The notes below the pieces were generated by a model. The model searched no databases. It saw only the letters and a program-made list of their open reading frames with translations, and was not told the DNA's origin. A stretch of DNA of 41,668 nucleotides, from contig CACZIV010000032.1 of the NCBI GenBank assembly GCA_902781305.1, positions 1 to 41,668 on the forward strand, in the 5' to 3' direction. The DNA comes from Pseudoselenomonas ruminantium (GTDB lineage Bacteria; Bacillota; Negativicutes; Selenomonadales; Selenomonadaceae). Position numbers and translations under genes: made by a program. This document shows, in pieces, positions 24,119-34,441 of the stretch (positions within the stretch are counted from its first letter, which is position 1; each line of letters begins with the position of its first letter).

Positions 24119-25828
24119 ATGTTGAATAATTTATCGGTGAGGTTCAAAATTCTGTTGCTTTCGGGCATTTTACTGGTGATTATGGGCATTGTGGCACTCG
24201 TTGGCTTTTATTTCAACTATCAGGCCAAGGAGACGCTGAATGATATGTATAAGCATAACATCATGTCCTCGCAGTTCCTGAATGACGCCAACAATCATGT
24301 GCGGACAATCAGTGTCGATGTGTCCTATCTTATGCAGCAGGATTTTTCCGTGGAAGCCCGGCAGATACTGCTCGATGATATTTCAGATCGCATAAAAGGC
24401 ATTCGCGGCAATGCGGAGAAACTCAAGGAGATTGACCGCAGCGACAAGGCTCAGGCAGCTCTGGCAGAACTGGATAAAAATTTGGAAACGGCAGATAACC
24501 ATGTGAAGGCGATAGCCTCGCTGGGGAACAGTCCGGAAGACAAGGTCAAACTTATGGACAATCTGGCCGCCACCAAGGGAATTGCCTCGAATCTGGCGGT
24601 TCTGACACCGGATAATGTAGCGCAGAGCAAGCTTTTGTTTGAGGGCTTTACGATAAGCTATGGGCGTACCATCACGGCCTTTATCGTGATTATTTTGCTC
24701 GGACTAATTATTGGTGTAGTCACGGGCCTCTTTATATCCCGGCAGATAGCCAATCCGCTGCAGGATTCTGTGGGCAGGCTCTATGCGGTGGCGGCAGGGG
24801 ATCTGACACAGGAGGTACCGCCTGAACTATTGAACCGGCAGGATGAAGTGGGCATGGTGGTGCAGGCACTGGCCCAAATGCAGCAATCTCTGCGGGGCGT
24901 TATTAAAAATGTGGCCTCCGAGGCAGAAAACAGTAACGCCATGGTGAAGGAAGTGCAGACGCTGGTAGATGACCTGCACAGCAGTGCCTATGACATGTCC
25001 TCGGTCACGGAGGAAATGTCAGCCGGTATGGAAGAAACGGCGGCCTCCACCGTCAACCTGCAAAATTTGAGCGATCAACTCAGGGAGCGGATCAACACAT
25101 CGGCGCAGGAAGCGGCCAAAAGTGAAACCTACACGGAAAAGATTACCACAAGGGCAAACGAACTACAGATGACGATGGACAAATCCGGCAGCGAAGCACG
25201 GCGCATCTATGCCGCGACCAAATCTTCTCTGGAAGAAGCAATCGAGTCGGCTAAAGTGGTGGAAAATATCACTACGCTGACGCAGGATATCACCGATATT
25301 GCAGAACAGACCAATCTTTTGGCGCTTAATGCTGCCATCGAAGCGGCCAGAGCCGGCGAATATGGTCGCGGATTTGCCGTGGTAGCCGATGAGGTGCGCA
25401 AGCTGGCCGAGCAGTCGCATGACACTGCCGAGAAAATCAAGGATCTGACGGGCAAGGTGACCGGCTCCGTGCAGAATTTGTCCGGTGGGGCGTTTGACCT
25501 GCTGAAATTCATGGATTCCAATGTCAATCACGATTACGACATGATCAATAAAACGGCGGTACAATACAAGGATGATGCGGCCTATCTCAATGATTTTGCC
25601 CGCCGCAGTGCCGGTGCTGCCCAGCAGCTCAATCAGGCCATGGAGACCATCAGCAATGCCATGGATGAAATTGCCAGAGCCACTCATGAAGGGGCGGTAG
25701 GCAATACGACGGTTGCGGAAAAAGTCGCCAGTGTGGCCAGTCGTGCCGATGAAATCCTGAATAAAATCAATGCATCGCAAAAAGGTGCCGAAAACCTCAT
25801 GCAGCAGGTGGCAAAATTCAAGGTATAA
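24119..25828 (+). CDS. Methyl-accepting chemotaxis protein
   Basis: Seen: 569 residues. TM1 about 12-33, a periplasmic four-helix-bundle-like domain (about 34-182), TM2 about 183-205 ([18 protein letters not shown]), HAMP about 206-260, and a long cytoplasmic coiled coil. The hairpin tip [19 protein letters not shown] (about 396-415) binds CheA/CheW. Known: 4HB receptors can sense ligands directly or through periplasmic binding proteins. The gene follows the sugar-binding lipoprotein by 16 bp, so that protein is its probable partner. GGACGGAG precedes the ATG. The terminal residues [11 protein letters not shown] carry no CheR-tethering pentapeptide. Confidence 0.93.
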   Translation: MLNNLSVRFKILLLSGILLVIMGIVALVGFYFNYQAKETLNDMYKHNIMSSQFLNDANNHVRTISVDVSYLMQQDFSVEARQILLDDISDRIKGIRGNAEKLKEIDRSDKAQAALAELDKNLETADNHVKAIASLGNSPEDKVKLMDNLAATKGIASNLAVLTPDNVAQSKLLFEGFTISYGRTITAFIVIILLGLIIGVVTGLFISRQIANPLQDSVGRLYAVAAGDLTQEVPPELLNRQDEVGMVVQALAQMQQSLRGVIKNVASEAENSNAMVKEVQTLVDDLHSSAYDMSSVTEEMSAGMEETAASTVNLQNLSDQLRERINTSAQEAAKSETYTEKITTRANELQMTMDKSGSEARRIYAATKSSLEEAIESAKVVENITTLTQDITDIAEQTNLLALNAAIEAARAGEYGRGFAVVADEVRKLAEQSHDTAEKIKDLTGKVTGSVQNLSGGAFDLLKFMDSNVNHDYDMINKTAVQYKDDAAYLNDFARRSAGAAQQLNQAMETISNAMDEIARATHEGAVGNTTVAEKVASVASRADEILNKINASQKGAENLMQQVAKFKV

Positions 25829-25869
25829 ATACGTTTACCAAAGGTCATAAATATTGATATATAGGAAAC

Positions 25870-25973
25870 TATGTAATATTGTTACAAAGTTCTCTGTATT
25901 TTTTTGTATTCTTTGAAACATCGTTACAAAGGGAGGAACAACGATTGTACAGTATTATTGACTGTGGTAAATT
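25870..25973 (+). promoter_or_regulatory. Promoter with paired RpiR-type operators before the EIIB gene
   Basis: Two 19-bp sites: TATGTAAT-ATT-GTTACAAA (25870-25888) and TTTGAAAC-ATC-GTTACAAA (25912-25930), the latter a perfect fit to TTTGNAAC-N3-GTTNCAAA. Centres are 42 bp apart. The promoter is TTGTAC (25945-25950), 17 bp, TAAATT (25968-25973); TATAAC at 25973 is an alternative -10. Both operators lie upstream of the -35, which suits activation. Confidence 0.65.
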
Positions 25974-26030
25974 ATAACGGACAGAAGAAGTGCTGATAAT
26001 CAGCAAGAATGATGAAGGAGTGTATGAGCA

Positions 26031-26333
26031 ATGAGAAAAATTATTCTGTTGTGTTCCGCAGGTATGTCAACGAGCATGCTGGTTAAGAAGATGAAGGAGG
26101 CAGCAGCTGCCGATAACTATGCATGTGAGATAGAGGCATTCCCCATGTCGGAGGCCAAGGCAAAAGCCTCTGATGCCGATATCATTTTCCTGGGACCACA
26201 GGTGCGTTTTTCCAAAGACAAAGTAGCTGAACAGTGCCCCGGCAGACCCGTAGAGGTTATCGATATGAAGCTCTATGGCCGTATGGATGGCAAGGGGGTT
26301 ATCGCCCGCGCAAAACAGGCACTGGGCGATTAA
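26031..26333 (+). CDS. celA: PTS lactose/cellobiose-family EIIB component
   Basis: Transfers phosphate from EIIA to the incoming beta-glucoside. Seen: 100 residues with the phospho-Cys at residue 8 in ILLCSAGMSTSMLV, and DADIIFLGPQVRF and GRPVEVIDMKLYGRMDG, typical of cellobiose-type EIIB. The length is normal. GAAGGAGTG precedes the ATG. Its EIIC (29185) and EIIA (31867) partners are on the same strand but separated by a GGDEF gene, an rpiR gene and a porin. Expression is probably driven by the operator pair just upstream. The gene symbol follows the family name only. Confidence 0.93.
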   Translation: MRKIILLCSAGMSTSMLVKKMKEAAAADNYACEIEAFPMSEAKAKASDADIIFLGPQVRFSKDKVAEQCPGRPVEVIDMKLYGRMDGKGVIARAKQALGD

Positions 26334-26361
26334 TCGCTAAGATTTGCACAATATACAATAA

Positions 26362-26507
26362 ATACCCCTTATCTCTTTTTCTTTCCCCAAGATCATTTCC
26401 CCAATTTTGATCTTCCCCAATTAAATTCCTTTTTCCCCTTATCTTACCCTCTGTTTTCCCCAGATAATCCCCATTTTTTTATCGGTTGTTTTTACTAATC
26501 CCCAAAA
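26362..26507 (+). promoter_or_regulatory. C-rich, G-poor tract; candidate Rho utilisation site
   Basis: About 146 nt with eight CCCC tracts separated by T- and A-rich spacers and very few G residues. This is the composition of a Rho-loading (rut) region and lies just after the EIIB stop at 26333. On the opposite strand it gives repeated GGGG, so a G-quadruplex is also possible. The gap from 26334 to 26618 holds this tract, the inverted repeat at 26527 and nothing else I recognise. Confidence 0.45.
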
Positions 26508-26526
26508 GATAACCGTATTTCTAGTA

Positions 26527-26564
26527 GCAAATGACCGCTGTCTTAACGGATGGCGGTCATTTGC
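26527..26564. repeat. 12-bp perfect inverted repeat before the GGDEF gene
   Basis: GCAAATGACCGC (26527-26538) is repeated inverted at 26553-26564 with a 14-nt spacer. No T-run follows, so it is not a standard intrinsic terminator; it could be an operator or the 3'-stabilising hairpin of the EIIB transcript. Confidence 0.55.
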
Positions 26565-26618
26565 CGTACAAAATGCAGACCAGGATTGTTATCATGACGA
26601 GAGGAGCGTGATTTATTG

Positions 26619-28133
26619 ATGGAAATCGGCGTTTTTGAATATGAAAAAGCGATGCGCCTCAATGATATGGCGGTATTTGTCTGGGATTTGGAAACCGATA
26701 CAATGGCTTTTAATCACGGTATGGAGGGGATTTTTCCCTTTGCCTTGCCACGGGAAAAAGTTTCTGACTATTTGCTTCATTCACGCATTATCCACTTGCA
26801 TGACCGGGCGCGTTTTGTGGAACTGGTGCGGGGGGTACGGGAAAAATGGCAGCCGCGCAGCGGTGATAAGCAGCAGGTGCTGCAGCTGGATTTTCGCATC
26901 TACGCAGGCAAGCGGCGTTACAAGTGGCTGCATCTGGCGGGGACAGTGGAGTGGAAAGAAGAGAGACATCGTGTGGTATCGGGCTTTATCCAGAATGTTG
27001 ACCGGGACAGGCGGCATCTGCATACGCTTACCCGGCAGCTGGAAAAAGATTCCATGACGGGGCTTTATAGCAAGAGTTACACGCCGCAGCTGGTGAACAA
27101 GATTTTGCAGCGTGGGGGACGGCATGCGCTGCTGGTGCTGGATCTTGACCATTTCAAAGAAGTGAATGACCATCTGGGACATCATGTAGGTGATGCGGTA
27201 ATTTTGGATATGGCGTTGTACTTCAGGAAGATTTTCCGCCGGACGGATGTCTTAGGCCATATCGGTGGGGATGAATTTGCCATGCTGTTGCGGGAGGTGG
27301 AAGACCGGCAGCAGATTTATGACAAATGCACGCAAATAAGGAATTGCTTGCGCCGCAAGTACGCGCATGATAATATAGAGATAAATGTATCGGCCAGTAT
27401 CGGCGTAGCACTTTATCCGGAGCATGGGGAAAAATATGAAATACTGTTTCAGCGGGCGGACAGTGCGCTGTATGCGGCCAAGCAGGCAGGTCGTGACCGG
27501 GCGGTAATCTATGAACAGGGGGAAATCGCTAAGGTAACTGTGCATGCTAATGTGCAGGTGGAAGAAAAAAGAGCGGTAACAGACAATACCTCCTTTGCGC
27601 TATTGCTGGAAAATCCCCCTCGCTATATGCTGAATCTTGTGATGCAGTCTGCTGACACTTCGCTTACGGTACAGATTCTGTTGGAGATTTTTGCCAAGCA
27701 TTTTCATGTGGACAGGGCCTATGTTTTCTGGAATATTGACGGCATGCACTGGCCACGCCCCATTTTTGACTATGCGTCAGCAGAGTGCAAGCCGCTGACG
27801 ATGGCGCATGACGGTTCTGTGCGCCGGCAGATGTACAAGCGGCTGAAGAAAACGCCTTTCGGGATGGTCTCGGAGTGCCGGGATACGAGCTGTCTGCCCT
27901 CAAGTGCCGGCACGGTCTTTGCCAGCCACCGGATACGCGCCTACATTGCCGTCGAGGTGATGGATGGCGGGCGGTTTTCCGGCAGTGTAGGCTTTGATGT
28001 TTGTAATAGACCGCATGCGTGGACGGACAGTGAGCGGGAGGTATTGCATTGTTTTGCCGAAATCATGCGACGATTTTTGTTCGGGCAGATTTATTATGAA
28101 CGAATGAAGAAGCGCGGCAGTCTGGATTTTTGA
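26619..28133 (+). CDS. Diguanylate cyclase with PAS and GAF-like domains
   Basis: Makes cyclic di-GMP from two GTP. Seen: 504 residues; an N-terminal PAS-like domain (about 10-120), then a GGDEF domain with the intact motif at 216-220 (HIGGDEFAML) and an RxxD inhibitory site at 207-210, so product feedback is expected. A C-terminal GAF-like domain (about 330-490) with several Cys follows GGDEF, which is unusual because sensors normally precede it. No membrane segment. ATG 26619 is used; TTG 26616 is one codon earlier and better spaced from GAGGAG. It lies between EIIB and the rpiR gene, so c-di-GMP may be tied to glucan use (inference). Confidence 0.9.
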   Translation: MEIGVFEYEKAMRLNDMAVFVWDLETDTMAFNHGMEGIFPFALPREKVSDYLLHSRIIHLHDRARFVELVRGVREKWQPRSGDKQQVLQLDFRIYAGKRRYKWLHLAGTVEWKEERHRVVSGFIQNVDRDRRHLHTLTRQLEKDSMTGLYSKSYTPQLVNKILQRGGRHALLVLDLDHFKEVNDHLGHHVGDAVILDMALYFRKIFRRTDVLGHIGGDEFAMLLREVEDRQQIYDKCTQIRNCLRRKYAHDNIEINVSASIGVALYPEHGEKYEILFQRADSALYAAKQAGRDRAVIYEQGEIAKVTVHANVQVEEKRAVTDNTSFALLLENPPRYMLNLVMQSADTSLTVQILLEIFAKHFHVDRAYVFWNIDGMHWPRPIFDYASAECKPLTMAHDGSVRRQMYKRLKKTPFGMVSECRDTSCLPSSAGTVFASHRIRAYIAVEVMDGGRFSGSVGFDVCNRPHAWTDSEREVLHCFAEIMRRFLFGQIYYERMKKRGSLDF

Positions 28134-28152
28134 TTTTTGGAGGAAAAAGACG

Positions 28153-28989
28153 ATGGCGAATTTATTGAAGCTGCTGCAGAATCAGGAGGGGTTTTCAGAC
28201 ACGGAACGGGTGATTGCCGATTATCTGCTGGAAAATTCCCATGATGTGGGGGCACTGTCCACACGGCAGCTGGCTGCTAAGACCTATACCAGTTCAGCGG
28301 CGATTGTGCGCTTCAGTCAGAAACTGGGCTTTGAAGGCTACACGGAATTCAAGGTGCAGTTCCTCGCGGAAGTCATGCAGGGCACCGGTATAACCAGGGA
28401 ACGTTTTATCACCGAGAGCGATACCGTGCCGGATGTCATCGACAAGGTTCTGAACATTGGGCAGAATGCGCTGTTGGATACGCGCGCCATGCTGGAACAG
28501 GCGGATGTCAACCGTGCTATTCACTATCTGCGCAATGCCGCCTATATCGGTTTTCATGCCATGGGCGATAACGTGTCGCTGGCACGGATGGGGGCGGCCA
28601 ATTTCATTATGGTTGGCAAATATGTTTCCGTGCATGATTCGATGAATTTACAATTTATGGAAGTTTATGGCGCCGGAAAGGATTATGTGGCGATTATCAT
28701 CAGTCGTACAGGCGAGAATAAATTTCTGTTGGAAATAGCCCGTCGTCTGGTGGAGCAGGGGAATCCCATCATCTGTATTACGGCAAATCCCAAGTCAACG
28801 CTGGCAACCCTGGCCAGTGTGACATTTAGGGCGGTAACGGCCAATACGTTGGAGGAGTTCGGTCCCCGCCAGTTTATGATGGGGGTCAATTATATCCTGC
28901 TGGTGCTCTATGGTGTTATGCTGACCCGTCTGGATTATCAGGGAACAGTGGAAAGAGATAAGTGGCTTTCCCAGCATTTCCGTTTCTGA
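28153..28989 (+). CDS. RpiR/MurR-family transcriptional regulator with SIS domain
   Basis: Seen: 278 residues. N-terminal HTH_6 domain (about 1-77) with LSTRQLAAKTYTSSAAIVRF and KLGFEGYTEFK, then a SIS sugar-phosphate-binding domain (about 120-260) with YVAIIISRTGENKFLLEIAR and PIICITANPKSTLA. Known: RpiR proteins sense phosphorylated sugars and act as repressors or activators (GlvR of Bacillus is an activator). GGAGGAAAAAG precedes the ATG. It follows the GGDEF gene by 19 bp. Its likely ligand is the phosphorylated beta-glucoside made by the PTS, and its likely targets are the four operator pairs described here (inference). Confidence 0.93.
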   Translation: MANLLKLLQNQEGFSDTERVIADYLLENSHDVGALSTRQLAAKTYTSSAAIVRFSQKLGFEGYTEFKVQFLAEVMQGTGITRERFITESDTVPDVIDKVLNIGQNALLDTRAMLEQADVNRAIHYLRNAAYIGFHAMGDNVSLARMGAANFIMVGKYVSVHDSMNLQFMEVYGAGKDYVAIIISRTGENKFLLEIARRLVEQGNPIICITANPKSTLATLASVTFRAVTANTLEEFGPRQFMMGVNYILLVLYGVMLTRLDYQGTVERDKWLSQHFRF

Positions 28990-29008
28990 AAAAACAATAA
29001 TTCTATTT

Positions 29009-29047
29009 GTCGTGTTTTGTAGCGTTGTTACAGACACGGCTTTTTTT
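29009..29047 (+). terminator. Terminator after rpiR, overlapping an operator
   Basis: Stem GTCGTGT / ACACGGC with one wobble (29009-29015 with 29034-29040) followed by seven T. The 18-nt loop contains most of the distal RpiR-type operator of the next promoter, so protein binding and termination share DNA. Confidence 0.65.
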
Positions 29048-29119
29048 GTATTGTTTGGGTGTAGCATTGTTTCAGAGTTGTCAGAATCCATTGAAGGCAC
29101 TGAATCAATCTTTTATACT
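29016..29119 (+). promoter_or_regulatory. Promoter with paired RpiR-type operators before the EIIC operon
   Basis: Sites TTTGTAGC-GTT-GTTACAGA (29016-29034) and GGTGTAGC-ATT-GTTTCAGA (29058-29076), centres 42 bp apart. The promoter is TTGAAG (29091-29096), 17-bp spacer, TATACT (29114-29119). The -10 starts 47 bp after the nearer centre, as in the EIIB promoter. This drives the EIIC-porin-EIIA-GH1-GH16-GH9 operon. Confidence 0.65.
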
Positions 29120-29184
29120 AAAAATACCTTAAGGAAAGGCAAGAATTGCATGCATCATCATTATTTCAGGAAAGAGGTATCTAC

Positions 29185-30507
29185 ATGAACAAGCAAGAGT
29201 TGTTCGACAAGTTCATCGAGTTTATGGGAAACTTTGCCCAGCTGCGTGCTGTGGCGGCCCTGCGCGATGGCTTTATCATGACGACACCCTTTACGATTGG
29301 CGGTTCACTATTTCTGCTGATTGCCAATCTGCCGGTGCCGGGGTACGCAGAATTTATGGCATCGGTTTTCGGTAATGACTGGACGGCACCGTTAAATGCG
29401 GTGGCCGGGGCAACCTTTAGCGTACTGGCGCTGATTGTCGTCATGTCCATTACCAACCGCTATGTGGCGGGCGAGGGCTGCGATTCCAGCATGGCCTCGC
29501 TTCTGGCACTGGCTACGTTCTTGATCATCATGCCGGCGGAAATCTTGAGCGAGTCCCATGAGGTCGTGGGCGGGGTTATCCCCAAGGCCTGGGCCGGCAG
29601 TAACGGTGTCATCACAGCGATTATTGTAGCGTTTTTTGTCAGCTATGTATTTTGCTATTGCGAAAAGAATCATCTGACCATCAAGATGCCGGATTCCGTG
29701 CCCAGCGGTGTAGCCAGAGCGTTTGAAGCCCTGATTCCCGGTGTGATTCTCTTTACGGCAGGTTCGCTGGTCTTTGGTTTGTGTCATTACTTAGGGGCAA
29801 CGACCTTGCCGGAACTTTTGTTCAAGGTTATTCAGACTCCCTTGCAGAGCCTTTCCGATACCATCGGCGGCGGCATTGTCATCGTCGGTTTGCAGAGCAT
29901 CCTGTTTTGGGCAGGTGTACACGGCCCGAATGTAGTGGGCGGCGTGGTAAGCCCGCTGCTTCTCGCGAATTCTCTTGATAATCAGGCTATTTTGGATGCC
30001 GGTGGTCAGCTCTTAAACAATCCGGCTGCCCATATCATTACGGCACAGATCAACGATGTCTTTGTCAAGAGCGGCGGCTGCGGCCTGACGCTGGGCCTTA
30101 TTATCGCCTCACTGATTGTCGCCCGTTCTAAGCAGATGTCTTCGTTGATGCGCATGGCGACTGTACCGGGACTTTTCAATATCAATGAGCCGATTATCTT
30201 CGGTTTGCCGATTGTGTTTAACCCGTATCTGTTGGTGCCGTTTTTCGTTGTACCGGTAGTTGCGCTCCTAATCACCTATTTTGCCATTGCGATTGGCTTT
30301 ATGGCACCCCTTAGTGCGGTGCAGGTGCCGTGGACGACGCCGCCGGTTATCGCCGGATTCTTATTGAGCGGCTGGCAGGGGGCTGTAGTGCAGATCATTA
30401 ACCTTGCCATGGCTACCCTTATTTATCTGCCCTTTGTCAAGGCGCAGGATAAGACCATGGTCGCCGAGGAACAGGAAGAAGACGCCGAGGAAAAGACAAC
30501 GGCGTAA
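29185..30507 (+). CDS. celB: PTS lactose/cellobiose-family EIIC permease
   Basis: Inner-membrane channel that imports and presents beta-glucosides for phosphorylation. Seen: 440 residues, about ten membrane segments, with LRAVAALRDGFIMTTPFTIGGSLF in parts near the N-terminus, FWAGVHGPNVVGG, and FNINEPIIFGLPIVFNP in the C-terminal third; these are hallmarks of CelB-type EIIC. ATG 29185 follows GGAAAGAGG; an in-frame ATG 13 codons earlier has none. It leads an operon: the porin starts 59 bp later, and EIIA, GH1, GH16 and GH9 follow with gaps of 13-25 bp. The last 15 residues are an acidic tail. Confidence 0.94.
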   Translation: MNKQELFDKFIEFMGNFAQLRAVAALRDGFIMTTPFTIGGSLFLLIANLPVPGYAEFMASVFGNDWTAPLNAVAGATFSVLALIVVMSITNRYVAGEGCDSSMASLLALATFLIIMPAEILSESHEVVGGVIPKAWAGSNGVITAIIVAFFVSYVFCYCEKNHLTIKMPDSVPSGVARAFEALIPGVILFTAGSLVFGLCHYLGATTLPELLFKVIQTPLQSLSDTIGGGIVIVGLQSILFWAGVHGPNVVGGVVSPLLLANSLDNQAILDAGGQLLNNPAAHIITAQINDVFVKSGGCGLTLGLIIASLIVARSKQMSSLMRMATVPGLFNINEPIIFGLPIVFNPYLLVPFFVVPVVALLITYFAIAIGFMAPLSAVQVPWTTPPVIAGFLLSGWQGAVVQIINLAMATLIYLPFVKAQDKTMVAEEQEEDAEEKTTA

Positions 30508-30566
30508 TGCAATTTTCGTTTAGGAATATGTAGAGAACTAGAGATAATGAGAAAAGAGGAATCATA

Positions 30567-31841
30567 ATGACCAAGCAGAAAATAGCTGCCGCAGTAATGA
30601 TGAGTCTTGCAATGAGCCTTTCCGGGACAGTTTTTGCCGCACCTGCCGATACCGTCGCGGAAGGCGATTTGGCAGCCCGTATCGCCGCGATTGAAAAACA
30701 GCAGCAGCAGCTCACCAAACAGCTCGATGCGCTGAAAAAGGAAAACCGGAAACTGCGCAAAAAAGCCACCGGCGTGGATAGCAATAAAGAGGCTATTGCG
30801 GATTTGAAAAAGGAACAGGAACGGGTTAAACTGCATGGCTTTGTTCGTACCCAGTGGGAAGGACGTAATGACTCTAAAGCCGAACCATGGGTAAATGAGA
30901 AGACGAATAATCGTTTTCATTTAAATCTCGAAGGCGATTTAAAGGTAAATGAAAACTGGACAGGTCATTTCCAGATTGAAACAAATAACCGCTATGCAAG
31001 AAGCACAGATTATACTGGGCCAAATGGCGGTCATAGTACCAATCAAAATAAGATTAACGATAAAGATTGGGGAACAGTTCAGCGTGTATGGTTGACCGGT
31101 AAACTGCCTAATGGTTTGGAAGTGAATGTAGGTCGGCGCTGGGCCTTCTTAGGACAGCAGTTCTCTTTGCTGGGAGCAACGGTCAATGGTATTGATGCCA
31201 CCATGCCAATCAATAAAAGCGGTCTGCGTGCGGGTGCTTTCTATTACAATATGGCTGAGTATGACAATGCGGACTTCTCCTTCTGGGGGCCGATGGTTAA
31301 GGGGCCGGTTGCTAAGAATCTGGATGTATTTTTGGCTTATGCTCGTGTTGGCGGCGGCGATAAAGAAACTCCGTATGTGGCTGGAGATTACAGCCATGGC
31401 AACTGGACAGGTAAAAATGCCTTTGTATTAAGTGCTGCGACCAATATTGCCCGCAATTTGCGGCTGACGGCAGATTATGTGCGTACAGATGCGGATATCA
31501 ATGCCGGACGACCGGATTGGAATCGTGTGGATAAGAGCAATCAGTCGTTCCTGGCACGTCTGGACTATAAGTGGACGAATCCGGATGTCGTAGGCTCCTT
31601 TGCAGCTTTTGCCGGTTATCACTATGTAGGACGTAACGGATTCATCATGAGTGATGAAAACGATGGGGCAATCAAGCAAAATTCCCGTGGCTGGTCGATT
31701 GGTTTCCGCTATGTGCCCTGGAAACGCATTGTTTGGGAAACAAAATATGTAATTTCGACAAACAATATGCATCAGTGGAATAGCTGGGATGAATCTTACA
31801 ACCGCAGACTGCTCCGTACACAACTGGATTTCATTTTCTGA
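30567..31841 (+). CDS. Outer-membrane porin with N-terminal coiled coil
   Basis: Seen: 424 residues; signal peptide with probable cleavage at GTVFA-APAD, then a helical coiled coil (DLAARIAAIEKQQQQLTKQL, and KKENRKLRKK) at about 30-85, then alternating amphipathic strands of a beta barrel ending in LDFIF with a C-terminal Phe, the signal for outer-membrane insertion. No SLH domain is present, unlike the OmpM porins of Negativicutes. AGAGGA precedes the ATG. Its place between EIIC and EIIA suggests that it admits beta-glucan oligosaccharides to the periplasm (inference). Confidence 0.85.
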   Translation: MTKQKIAAAVMMSLAMSLSGTVFAAPADTVAEGDLAARIAAIEKQQQQLTKQLDALKKENRKLRKKATGVDSNKEAIADLKKEQERVKLHGFVRTQWEGRNDSKAEPWVNEKTNNRFHLNLEGDLKVNENWTGHFQIETNNRYARSTDYTGPNGGHSTNQNKINDKDWGTVQRVWLTGKLPNGLEVNVGRRWAFLGQQFSLLGATVNGIDATMPINKSGLRAGAFYYNMAEYDNADFSFWGPMVKGPVAKNLDVFLAYARVGGGDKETPYVAGDYSHGNWTGKNAFVLSAATNIARNLRLTADYVRTDADINAGRPDWNRVDKSNQSFLARLDYKWTNPDVVGSFAAFAGYHYVGRNGFIMSDENDGAIKQNSRGWSIGFRYVPWKRIVWETKYVISTNNMHQWNSWDESYNRRLLRTQLDFIF

Positions 31842-31866
31842 TAAAACTTAGGAGGAAAGTTTTTTT

Positions 31867-33628
<1,762 letters not shown>

Positions 33629-33641
33629 GGAGGATAACAAC

Positions 33642-34427
33642 ATGAATATTCGTAAAAATGCAATTGTGGCTGCTGTACTTATGGCACTGGCTGCACCGGC
33701 TGCCATGCCGGCTGACTTCTTCCCTGCTGTGGCACAGGCAACGCCCGCTGCGCAGGTACAGGCAAACGAGGCTTTCTCTGTCGACCTCACCAAAGGCCCC
33801 AACAGCCTCTTTGAACCCTCTGACGGCTGGACCAACGGCATGCCCTTTAACTGCTTCTGGCATAAGGAAAATGTGCCTTTTGAAGACGGCGTATTAAAGC
33901 TTATCATCAGCGAATCTCCCAATCCGGCAGCGGACAAGGTGCCGTATTCCGGCGGTGAGTATCGCAGCAAGGCCACCTATGGCTATGGCCGTTATGAAGT
34001 CGTGATGAAGGCCATCAAGAATGACGGCGTGGTTTCCTCCTTCTTCACCTACACCGGCCCGTCCGAGGGCGACCCCTGGGATGAAATTGACTTTGAAGTA
34101 CTGGGCAAAGACACCACGAAAATCCAGCTGAACTACTTCCGTAACGGCAAGGGCGGTCATGAAAAACTGATTGACCTGGGCTTTGACGCTTCCGAGGATT
34201 TCCACACCTATGCCTTTGAATGGCGCAAGAACTCCATCATCTGGTTTGTGGATGGCAAGGAAATTTTCCGCCGCGAAAATGAAGATTTCCCCGTGACCAA
34301 GCAGAAGATTATGATGAACGCCTGGCCGGGCAAGGGCGTGGATGACTGGCTTGCAGCTTTCGATGACCTCGATTTGCCGCTGACTGCCGAGTATAAATCC
34401 ATTAAATACACGCCGTTCACGGAATAA
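33642..34427 (+). CDS. GH16 beta-glucanase, lichenase type
   Basis: Cleaves beta-1,3-1,4 mixed-linkage glucans such as barley glucan and lichenan. Seen: 261 residues with a Sec signal peptide (cleavage near AVAQA-TPAA, residue 33). The catalytic motif DEIDFEVLG has Glu148 as nucleophile, Asp150, and Glu152 as acid/base, the spacing typical of bacterial lichenases. GGEYRSKATYGYGRYEV and MMNAWPGKGVDDW are also typical. Full length, no carbohydrate-binding module. It would act in the periplasm or after release. GAGGAT precedes the ATG, 13 bp after the GH1 stop. Confidence 0.94.
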   Translation: MNIRKNAIVAAVLMALAAPAAMPADFFPAVAQATPAAQVQANEAFSVDLTKGPNSLFEPSDGWTNGMPFNCFWHKENVPFEDGVLKLIISESPNPAADKVPYSGGEYRSKATYGYGRYEVVMKAIKNDGVVSSFFTYTGPSEGDPWDEIDFEVLGKDTTKIQLNYFRNGKGGHEKLIDLGFDASEDFHTYAFEWRKNSIIWFVDGKEIFRRENEDFPVTKQKIMMNAWPGKGVDDWLAAFDDLDLPLTAEYKSIKYTPFTE

Positions 34428-34441
34428 GAGGGGGCTAAGCC

